A DNA stretch of 35,454 bases, from the NCBI RefSeq assembly GCF_000250735.1, contig NZ_AHZV01000295.1:1-35454 (forward strand), read 5' to 3'. Of the stretch, positions 8,262 through 15,503 are shown piece after piece. Made by a program: the position numbers and the translations under genes. The notes below the pieces were generated by a model. It ran no database searches and was not told where the DNA came from. It saw only the letters and a program-made list of their open reading frames with translations. Positions within the stretch are counted from its first letter, which is position 1; every line of letters begins with the position of its first letter. The DNA comes from Anaerophaga thermohalophila str. Valhall (GTDB lineage Bacteria; Bacteroidota; Bacteroidia; Bacteroidales; Marinilabiliaceae).

Positions 8262-8992
8262 TGCTGAAAGCCGGATTTCTGTTTATACTATTGTCTGTTG
8301 TTTCATTATCCCTTCTGGCAGAAGAAAGAGATTCGTCTTTTATTTCTTCCAAAGATGAAGTCTCCGTGTGGGATAACGGCAAAGTAGAGTACCGTCATCC
8401 CCCTTATAATAAGATAGAAGTATGGAAATCCAACCCTGACTACACTTACGACAGGGATCAGGGCCCAGGTTTTTGGGATTATGTTTTGTCCCGTTTGTTT
8501 GGCTGGTTGTTCTCTGTTACCGAAGGGCGCCCCTGGTTTTTTTATTTACTCCTGGCCATTGGCGGCCTGTTTGTACTGTATTTATTGCTGAAATTTTTGG
8601 ATGTGCCGGTAAGTGGTTTGTTTGTGCTTTCGCACCGTCAGGAAACATCCGGTCTGCAGTTTGGCCAGGATGAACAGGAATATTCACCGGAAAAACTCCG
8701 GGAAATGCTAAAGATGTATCGCAACAACGGGGCTTACAGAGAAGCCGTAAGGATATTGTTTCTTCTTTACTTAAGAGAGCTCCAGGCAACGGGTAAAATT
8801 GTTCTGAAGCATTACAAAACCAATTTTGATTATTACCGTGAAATACAAAATTCCCGGGAAAGGGAACAGTTTCGTAAACGAATGCAACTGTTTGATGTAA
8901 TATGGTATGGTCATATCGATATTTCCCGAAGCCAGTATGATAAGGTGGAAAAGATTTTTGTACCTGCTAAAGAAGGAGGGCCTTTGTCATGA
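8261..8992 (+). CDS. DUF4129 domain-containing membrane protein
   Basis: 243 residues. It has a signal-like N-terminus (residues 1-20), an extracytoplasmic segment, a membrane helix at ~90-108 (WFFYLLLAIGGLFVLYLLLK) and a cytoplasmic C-terminal DUF4129 domain (LREMLKMYRNNGAYREAVRILFLLYLRELQ, then the NFDYYREI and DVIWYGH motifs). DUF4129 proteins repeatedly occur beside MoxR, DUF58 and DUF4350 proteins, as here. The domain has a transglutaminase-associated relative but no catalytic triad is seen. It overlaps both neighbours. Confidence 0.85.
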   Translation: MLKAGFLFILLSVVSLSLLAEERDSSFISSKDEVSVWDNGKVEYRHPPYNKIEVWKSNPDYTYDRDQGPGFWDYVLSRLFGWLFSVTEGRPWFFYLLLAIGGLFVLYLLLKFLDVPVSGLFVLSHRQETSGLQFGQDEQEYSPEKLREMLKMYRNNGAYREAVRILFLLYLRELQATGKIVLKHYKTNFDYYREIQNSREREQFRKRMQLFDVIWYGHIDISRSQYDKVEKIFVPAKEGGPLS

Positions 8993-10191
8993 GATTCTCA
9001 TCCCGGAAAGAAAAGATATTGACATGGGCAGTAGCCGTTGGTCTTTTACTGCTTATCATAGCAGCGGTTTTTGCACCCAGGCCGATAGACTGGAGCTACA
9101 GTTTTTCCAAAAGTGATAGAATACCGTTTGGCAATAACCTTGTCTTTGAGTCTCTGACCGACCTTTTCCCCGAAAAAGAAATTGTTACGTCATGGACACC
9201 GCCGCATGCTTTTCTTGACAACAAGATACCTCTGAATACCAATTTTATTTATATCAACGGTCGCATAAAAATGGAGCCGGAGGATGCAGAAGAAATATTA
9301 AAAACTGCTTCGGCAGGAAATCATATATTTATTGCGGCAGAACGCATTTTCGGGGCACTTGCCGATACCTTTAAACTGGAATATAAACCCGATCTGCTGC
9401 CCAACATGGATTTCTTTACTTCCGATTCTGTCGGATTTTATTTCTCCAATAAAAAACTGAGGTCGGGGTTCGGCTACTGGTATCCGCGTTGGATGACAAG
9501 GTTTTACTTTTCAAGATACGACACGGCAAGGACCACGGTCCTGGGGCATGACAACAAAGGAAATACAAACTATATCAGAACCAAATATGGCGACGGGTAT
9601 TTTTACTTGCATAGTAATCCTGTTGCCTTCACAAATTATCATCTTTTATCGCGAAATAATAGTGAATATATTTTTAAATCATTATCTTATTTGCCTGTAC
9701 AGTCGACCGTATGGGACGAGTTTTATAAACCACGCTCGATGCATCAGGAGGGACTTTTCGATTACATCCTTGACAACCGGTCGTTGAGGCTGGCATGGTA
9801 TACCCTCCTCTTTGGAATTATTATGCTGATGTTTTTTGGCAGTAAAAGGGTGCAACGCCCCATTCCTGTTATAAAAAGGCCTCAAAATACATCGCTGAGC
9901 TTTATAGAAACAATGGCCCGGCTATATTACCGCAGGCACGACCATCTGGATATCGCACGGAAAAGATTTACGTATTTCCTTGAGTTTCTACGCTCGCGAT
10001 ATTTTATCAACACCGCGGTTGATGAAAACCGGATTATCTCGGAAGTATCCCGGAAGTCCGGTGTTTCAGAGCGATCGGTAGCAGCCCTCTTCAGCATGGG
10101 AAATCGCCTGCATAATTTGAAACAGATTTCGCAGGAAGACCTGGAGCAGTTTAACCGGCAAATTGAATTTTTTTACAATAATTGCAGATAA
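8989..10191 (+). CDS. DUF4350 domain-containing membrane protein
   Basis: 400 residues. An N-terminal membrane helix (~13-31) is followed by an extracytoplasmic alpha/beta domain of the DUF4350 type (SFSKSDRIPFGNNLVFESLTDLFP, FIYINGRIKMEPEDAEEILK, GNHIFIAAE). A second helix at ~265-283 leads to a cytoplasmic tail rich in Arg and Lys. DUF4350 is often described as a degenerate glutamine-amidotransferase-like fold tethered to the membrane. It starts within the preceding gene (ATGA) and ends 3 bp before moxR, so co-translation with DUF4129 and the MoxR ATPase is strongly suggested. The biochemical role is unknown. Confidence 0.83.
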   Translation: MRFSSRKEKILTWAVAVGLLLLIIAAVFAPRPIDWSYSFSKSDRIPFGNNLVFESLTDLFPEKEIVTSWTPPHAFLDNKIPLNTNFIYINGRIKMEPEDAEEILKTASAGNHIFIAAERIFGALADTFKLEYKPDLLPNMDFFTSDSVGFYFSNKKLRSGFGYWYPRWMTRFYFSRYDTARTTVLGHDNKGNTNYIRTKYGDGYFYLHSNPVAFTNYHLLSRNNSEYIFKSLSYLPVQSTVWDEFYKPRSMHQEGLFDYILDNRSLRLAWYTLLFGIIMLMFFGSKRVQRPIPVIKRPQNTSLSFIETMARLYYRRHDHLDIARKRFTYFLEFLRSRYFINTAVDENRIISEVSRKSGVSERSVAALFSMGNRLHNLKQISQEDLEQFNRQIEFFYNNCR

Positions 10192-10194
10192 ATT

Positions 10195-11199
10195 ATGGCA
10201 TTAGAAAATTTACCTAACGACGACGGTAATTCATTATTTGAAAGCCGCTTAAATGTTGAAGAACTCAATCATGCAGCTTTCAGGATACGAAATGAAATCG
10301 GGAAAGTCATTGTGGGCCAGGAACGTGTTCTGGACCACTTGCTGACGGCGCTTCTGGCCAATGGACATGTGCTTCTTGAAGGGGTGCCAGGCATTGCCAA
10401 GACAATGATAGCCAAATTGCTTTCACGGTGCATCAATACCGGATTTTCAAGGATACAGTTTACACCCGACCTGATGCCTTCGGATGTGTTGGGAACAATG
10501 GTATTCCACTCCGGGCGTTCGGAATTTAAGTTCAATAAGGGGCCGGTTTTTTCCAATATTATTCTTATTGATGAGGTGAACCGCGCACCAGCAAAGACAC
10601 AAGCCGCTTTGTTCGAGGTTATGGAGGAGCGGCAGGTCACTATCGACGGGATTACACACCCGATGGAAAAACCTTTTATTGTTCTGGCGACTCAGAACCC
10701 TGTTGAGCATGAAGGTACGTATCGACTGCCCGAAGCTCAACTTGACAGATTTCTCTTTAGAATAAAGCTGGATTATCCTACCCTTGATCAGGAAGTGACC
10801 ATTTTGCAAAATGCCCAGGAGCGGGGTAATGTTCTTGAAACAGAGGCAGTGTCGCCCGTTATTTCTGCTCAGGAGATTATTGATTTTCAGGAATTGATAA
10901 CCAAAGTGGCTGTTGATCATGATATACTCAGCTATATTGCCAAGATTATTGACAAAACCCGGAACAACAGCAGCCTCTTCCTTGGAGCAAGTCCGAGAGC
11001 CTCAATTGCCGTTCTGCGGTCGGCAAAAGCTTTTGCTGCCCTCGAAGGGCGCGATTTTGTAACCTCCGAAGACGTGAAAGAGATGGTTGTTCCGGTTCTT
11101 AATCACCGGGTGATACTTACTCCGGAAAAAGAGATGGAAGGGCTTCAGCCCGAAAATGTTATCAGGCGTATCGTTGACTCGGTGGAAGTGCCAAGGTAA
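10195..11199 (+). CDS. MoxR-family AAA+ ATPase
   Basis: 334 residues. It has an AAA+ core with Walker A GVPGIAKT (63-70), Walker B IILIDEVNRAP (122-132), the sensor-1 stretch LATQNPVEHEGTYRLPEAQLDRF (164 onward) and a C-terminal lid containing GASPRAS (sensor 2). MoxR ATPases act as chaperones that remodel or activate partner proteins, classically von Willebrand factor-like DUF58 proteins encoded next door, as found here 23 bp downstream. The partner set (DUF58, DUF4129, DUF4350, SpoIIM) is a recurrent one. Length and motifs are complete, with nothing unusual. Confidence 0.94.
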   Translation: MALENLPNDDGNSLFESRLNVEELNHAAFRIRNEIGKVIVGQERVLDHLLTALLANGHVLLEGVPGIAKTMIAKLLSRCINTGFSRIQFTPDLMPSDVLGTMVFHSGRSEFKFNKGPVFSNIILIDEVNRAPAKTQAALFEVMEERQVTIDGITHPMEKPFIVLATQNPVEHEGTYRLPEAQLDRFLFRIKLDYPTLDQEVTILQNAQERGNVLETEAVSPVISAQEIIDFQELITKVAVDHDILSYIAKIIDKTRNNSSLFLGASPRASIAVLRSAKAFAALEGRDFVTSEDVKEMVVPVLNHRVILTPEKEMEGLQPENVIRRIVDSVEVPR

Positions 11200-11222
11200 T
11201 CCTCACTAACAATTTTAAACGA

Positions 11223-12554
11223 ATGACCATTCAATCAACATATTTGCGACCTCATTTTTATTATGGTCTTTCGGTTCTGGTAGTTTTATTTCTGCTGGGG
11301 CACTTTTGGTTTCTTTTTTTTATTACGGGTCTTGTTGCCGTTGCAGTCTTTTTTTCACTCGTTGTTATAGACATTATGATATTATACCGGAGGGGAGGCC
11401 GCATACTGGAAGGAAACCGTCAACTGCCGCCCCGGTTCAGTAACGGAGATAAGAATAACGTCTCTGTTGAACTGATGAATTTTCTTCCTGTGAGAATTCG
11501 TTGCGAGGTGATTGATGAATTACCGCCACAATTTCAGATCAGGAACTTTTACCGGAAGGGGTGGTTATCGCCTGGTGAAACATGGTCGTTTAATTATTCT
11601 TTGCGCCCTGTCGAAAGAGGTGAATACCATTTTGGAAATCTTAATGTTTATATATCTACCCGTCAGGGATTTTTATCGCGCAGGATAAAGGCAGCTGCAC
11701 CTGTTATGGTAAAAGTTTACCCTTCTTTTGTGCAAATGCGCAAGTTTGAGATAATGGCCATTTCCGACCGTTTGAGCGAAGTGGGTATCAAGAAGGTGAG
11801 AAAGTACGGTCATCAGATGGAATTTGATCAGATACGCGAATATATCAAAGGCGACGATATTCGCACCATAAACTGGAAAGCTACCGCCAGGCGTGCGCAA
11901 TTGATGGTCAATCAATACCAGGATGAAAAATCACAGCAGGTTTTTTCGCTCATCGACATGGGGCGTACTATGAAAATGCCTTTCAACGGGACTTCCCTGC
12001 TCGATTATGCCATAAATACCTCTCTTGTGCTTGCCAATATTGCCATGCTGAAGCACGATAAAGCCGGTCTGATCACCTTTAATGAGAAGGTGAGGTGCAT
12101 GCTGCCTGCCCGGAGGGAACCCCATCACCTCCAAACCATTATGGAGATGCTCTATAATCAGCAGACCGGGTTTTTGGAGCACAATCTTGAAGCATTATAC
12201 GCCGTGGTTCGGCATAAAATACCGCAACGGAGCCTGCTGGTTCTTTATACCAATTTTGAAAGTCTTAAGTCGGCTCATCGTGAAATGCCTTTTCTCAGAA
12301 GGCTGGCATCCAATCACCTGCTGATGGTTGTGTTCTTTGAAAATACCGAGATTGAAAAGCTCATTCATAACCAGGCGAGCGATGTTGAAGATATATACCG
12401 GCAGACCATCGCTGAAAAGTTTATGTTTGATAAGAAACTCATCGTTAAAGAGTTGGAAAGAAACGGGATACACGCCATTCTTAGTAAGCCGGGGAAACTG
12501 ACCGTGGCCACAATTAATAAATATCTGGAGTTTAAAGCCAGGGGGTTGATTTAG
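11223..12554 (+). CDS. DUF58 domain-containing protein (vWA-like MoxR partner)
   Basis: 443 residues. Two N-terminal membrane helices (~15-55) are followed by a beta-rich segment and the DUF58 signature GDDIRTINWKATARRAQLMV (~215). A von Willebrand factor A-like domain follows, with a degenerate metal site LIDMGRTMKM instead of the DxSxS MIDAS motif. DUF58 proteins are the usual partners of MoxR ATPases, which places this at the end of the operon as the likely MoxR client. The stop lies about 30 bp from the stop of the convergent patatin gene, with no visible terminator hairpin. The short gap includes GCGACTTAGCGTTT, part of a dispersed intergenic word common in Bacteroidota. Confidence 0.92.
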   Translation: MTIQSTYLRPHFYYGLSVLVVLFLLGHFWFLFFITGLVAVAVFFSLVVIDIMILYRRGGRILEGNRQLPPRFSNGDKNNVSVELMNFLPVRIRCEVIDELPPQFQIRNFYRKGWLSPGETWSFNYSLRPVERGEYHFGNLNVYISTRQGFLSRRIKAAAPVMVKVYPSFVQMRKFEIMAISDRLSEVGIKKVRKYGHQMEFDQIREYIKGDDIRTINWKATARRAQLMVNQYQDEKSQQVFSLIDMGRTMKMPFNGTSLLDYAINTSLVLANIAMLKHDKAGLITFNEKVRCMLPARREPHHLQTIMEMLYNQQTGFLEHNLEALYAVVRHKIPQRSLLVLYTNFESLKSAHREMPFLRRLASNHLLMVVFFENTEIEKLIHNQASDVEDIYRQTIAEKFMFDKKLIVKELERNGIHAILSKPGKLTVATINKYLEFKARGLI

Positions 12555-12583
12555 AAAACTCTGCATCTCTGCGACTTAGCGTT

Positions 12584-14845
12584 TCAAAAGTTAAACCCGA
12601 AATTAAAATACCACCTGATGCGGTTATCGGTGTTGTTGCTCCCCATACCTAATTGAAGCGGGCCCAGAAAACTGTTGTAAGCGATCATGAGTCCATATCC
12701 CAGTACCTGTTCTGTTTTGTCCAGACCTATGGGTTCTATTACTTCCGGTAAGTTCAATTCCGAAATAAGAATACTGCCTGTAGCATTTAAATGTACCTGC
12801 TTAACAATGTTGTATCTCAGGTTGATCTCACCCAATGCAAAGTTTTCAGCAATTTTCTCCCGGAAGGAATAGCCGATAAAATGAACTTCATTGCTTCGGT
12901 TGTTAAAGGGCAGCCCGCCTATAAAGGAAAGGCCGAGCAGGGGAGGCGTGCGACTGATAATTTGTCCCGATGTTCTTATCCCAACCGTCAGTTCCCGGTT
13001 TATTGGAAAAAACTTTCTAAGGTGTCCGCCCAATGTAAAATAGTTCTGATGAGGAGATTCAGTTATGGCTGAGACCATCTCTTCACCTTGTGAAGAGCCT
13101 TTGTAGAGCTGTTGTACATCGATATTGAATTTATAACTTAGCTTTATTTCGGAACCCCTGACAGGAAAATATCTGCTGTCGATTGAACTGTAAATGAAAT
13201 CAAAATTGGACGAAAGGAAGTTGTTTCCGAAGCGTTCCACGCCGGCATAGAAAATATCAGAGAAACCGGTTTTGTTTTGGAGCGTGGATTTGGCAAATTT
13301 AACGTAGGCATCCATTTGCCAGCGGGTGCCCAGGGCAGTCATAAAGCCGAGTCTTGCCGCTGAATAGCGATGATTAAAAGTGCCGTATTTGGAGCCGTCG
13401 TCAAGATAAACAGGCAGGTTATTGCTTTCGTATTCAAGCTCTGTTTTGGCTGCGGTTATCTGCTTTTCGCCCATGAAGTTGATTTGTGAAACGGTGAATT
13501 CCGGTGTTTCGGAGATGTCAGCGGTAAAAGAAGTACGCGAGGTATGGCCAAAAAGATTCCTGATGGTGAGGTTGGACATAATTCCGGCTTTGTATTCATT
13601 ATCGTAATGAAGCGAGAATTTTGCTTTTGCCTGTGGGCTTTCTTCCAGATTCAGGGTAAGCAAGTATCCCGAATTCAAAGGTTCTATCCGGTAGGTTATA
13701 TTTTCGAAGTAACGGGTACCCATAGCATTTTTAAGTCCCTTATCCATCATTTTGGGAGTAATGGTATCGCCAGGCTGTATCCCGATATGTCCAAGGAGAA
13801 ATTGCTGGTTAATGTTTCGTAATCCGTTAATTGAGATTTGAGAAATTATAATTTCCCGGTTTTTGTCCTTATCCATCCGGGGTTGGATTGGCATCCACTT
13901 TATTGAATCGGCAAGCCGGCGGAGTTGGTCTGTTTTTGCTTTGGCTGCCAGTTCTCCCAGCTCAATGATCCTCGGGGCATCGAAGAAACTTCCGGTATTG
14001 TAATTCTCAAGATCGGGAGAGATGAGGAGATCGGTATGCCTGATGGCTCTTCGTGTAGAAATATTTCCTGCAAGAGTAGCCGATGCCATTAATATTTCGG
14101 GAAATGTTTTCAGTTCATCTTCTTCCTGACCGTCCTGAAATCCGACATTTACGCCAATAATGATATCTGCCCCCATTTGTTTGCACAACCGTACAGGGAA
14201 ATTGTTGAGTATCCCGCCGTCGACAAGCAGAAGTGTGTCGATCTTAACGGGTGAAAAAACCGTTGGTATCGACATACTGGCACGCATGGCTGTAGCCAGA
14301 TCACCTTTACTGAAAATATATTCTCTTCCGCTTTTCAGATCAGCTGCAACGCAACGAAACGGAATGGGGAGCTGATCAAAGTCGTTAATATCGGCAACGT
14401 GCCATGTCAGATTTGAAAAGAGAGCACTGATCTGCTGTCCTTTGATCAAACCCGATGGTATTTCCAGTCCGTTTTTTGTGATGGTAAACTCTGCCTGATA
14501 ACGATTATAGTCCTCCTTTTCGTGGGGTGAAACACTTGAAAGTGGCAAAGCATCGGAGAGCAACCGTCCCCAGCTCACATTCTTCACAATGGAGTCGAGT
14601 TCATGTGCACTGTAACCCGAGGCATAAAGTCCGCCTATAATGCTTCCCATGCTGGTGCCTGTTATGTAATCGGGGACTATTCCCTCTTCTTCCAGTACTT
14701 TGAGAACTCCTATATGCGCCAGACCTTTGGCTCCGCCTCCACTAAGTACCAGACCGATTTTTGGGCGACCGGCGTCTGATTGTGCCCTAATCCCGACTCC
14801 ACCCAACAGAATGAGGAAGAAAAGAAGAATTGTTTGTTTTCTCAT
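12584..14845 (-). CDS. PlpD-like patatin phospholipase with POTRA and outer-membrane barrel
   Basis: 753 residues, organised like type Vd autotransporters such as PlpD. A signal peptide ends GIRAQ. A patatin lipase domain follows with the oxyanion loop SGGGAKG (35-41), the nucleophile elbow GTSMG (Ser65) and the catalytic Asp in VDGGILNNFP (Asp209). A single POTRA-like module lies at ~330-405 (ISQISINGLRNINQQFLLGH), and a C-terminal beta-barrel of the BamA/TamA superfamily ends in FNFGFNF, a typical C-terminal aromatic outer-membrane signal. The catalytic Ser-Asp dyad is intact, so phospholipase A activity is expected at the cell surface or in the periplasm. It is monocistronic and convergent with the DUF58 operon. 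Confidence 0.92.
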   Translation of the reverse strand: MRKQTILLFFLILLGGVGIRAQSDAGRPKIGLVLSGGGAKGLAHIGVLKVLEEEGIVPDYITGTSMGSIIGGLYASGYSAHELDSIVKNVSWGRLLSDALPLSSVSPHEKEDYNRYQAEFTITKNGLEIPSGLIKGQQISALFSNLTWHVADINDFDQLPIPFRCVAADLKSGREYIFSKGDLATAMRASMSIPTVFSPVKIDTLLLVDGGILNNFPVRLCKQMGADIIIGVNVGFQDGQEEDELKTFPEILMASATLAGNISTRRAIRHTDLLISPDLENYNTGSFFDAPRIIELGELAAKAKTDQLRRLADSIKWMPIQPRMDKDKNREIIISQISINGLRNINQQFLLGHIGIQPGDTITPKMMDKGLKNAMGTRYFENITYRIEPLNSGYLLTLNLEESPQAKAKFSLHYDNEYKAGIMSNLTIRNLFGHTSRTSFTADISETPEFTVSQINFMGEKQITAAKTELEYESNNLPVYLDDGSKYGTFNHRYSAARLGFMTALGTRWQMDAYVKFAKSTLQNKTGFSDIFYAGVERFGNNFLSSNFDFIYSSIDSRYFPVRGSEIKLSYKFNIDVQQLYKGSSQGEEMVSAITESPHQNYFTLGGHLRKFFPINRELTVGIRTSGQIISRTPPLLGLSFIGGLPFNNRSNEVHFIGYSFREKIAENFALGEINLRYNIVKQVHLNATGSILISELNLPEVIEPIGLDKTEQVLGYGLMIAYNSFLGPLQLGMGSNNTDNRIRWYFNFGFNF

Positions 14846-14864
14846 TGGAACGGAAAGATTTCTA

Positions 14865-14872
14865 CAAATGTA
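14865..14872 (-). promoter_or_regulatory. Probable -7 element (TACATTTG) for the patatin gene
   Basis: The minus strand reads TACATTTG 19 bp upstream of the ATG, matching TAnnTTTG. The -33 side is only T-rich, without a clean TTG. The short predicted leader fits Bacteroidota practice. Confidence 0.45.
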
Positions 14873-14971
14873 TAGGAATCAATTCATCCTGGTGTAAAAA
14901 GTAGATTAATAATTGATTAAAATGAGCTTTTTCCAGGGTAAAACGACGAAGAGGAAGTCTGAAAGCCAATT

Positions 14972-15493
14972 TTAACGTAATTCCAGAGCCTTCATTACAA
15001 TGCGAAGTGTATCCTGGGGAGAAAGCCCCGAAGTATCGGCAATAATTTGTGCTTTGTTGTACCAGGGATCACGTTCCGAAAGTTTTGTTCTGATAAAATC
15101 CAACAGCTCTGATTCGCTCTTCCCCGCTATCAGTGGTCTGTGACCCCGGGCGGGAAGGAGGCGTTTGGCAAGTACCTCGGGAGAAACTTTCAGATAGATG
15201 GTCAGCCCGTACCGGTTCATGAAATCCATATTGTCCTGAAAGCAGGGAGCCCCTCCGCCAGTTGCAATAATTGCATTTTTCATATCTTGTGTCGAGAGCA
15301 GGGCCTTGTGTTCGAGCGCTCTGAATCCGTCTTCCCCGTATTTTGAAAACAGTTCGGAAACAGAAGCTCCTTCCTGCTTTTCAATTAGATGGTCAAGGTC
15401 CAGAAAATCACGGTTGAGGGCACGGGCCAGCATCCGGCCAAATGTGGTTTTCCCACTCCCCATAAATCCTGTAAGATAGATTGGTTCTGCCAT
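14972..15493 (-). CDS. aroK: Shikimate kinase
   Basis: Phosphorylates shikimate to shikimate-3-phosphate in chorismate synthesis, in the cytoplasm. The 173-residue protein has Walker A GFMGSGKTT (9-17), the DLDHLIE substrate-binding stretch with the conserved Asp, FRALEHKAL (Arg and Glu contacting shikimate), ATGGGAPCF (GGG motif) and an LLPARGHRPL lid with the key Arg residues. Length is canonical. It follows parC by 10 bp and is presumably the last gene of the parE-parC-aroK transcript. No terminator hairpin is evident in the 126 bp before the patatin gene's start. Confidence 0.95.
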   Translation of the reverse strand: MAEPIYLTGFMGSGKTTFGRMLARALNRDFLDLDHLIEKQEGASVSELFSKYGEDGFRALEHKALLSTQDMKNAIIATGGGAPCFQDNMDFMNRYGLTIYLKVSPEVLAKRLLPARGHRPLIAGKSESELLDFIRTKLSERDPWYNKAQIIADTSGLSPQDTLRIVMKALELR

Positions 15494-15503
15494 GATCTCT
15501 TAT

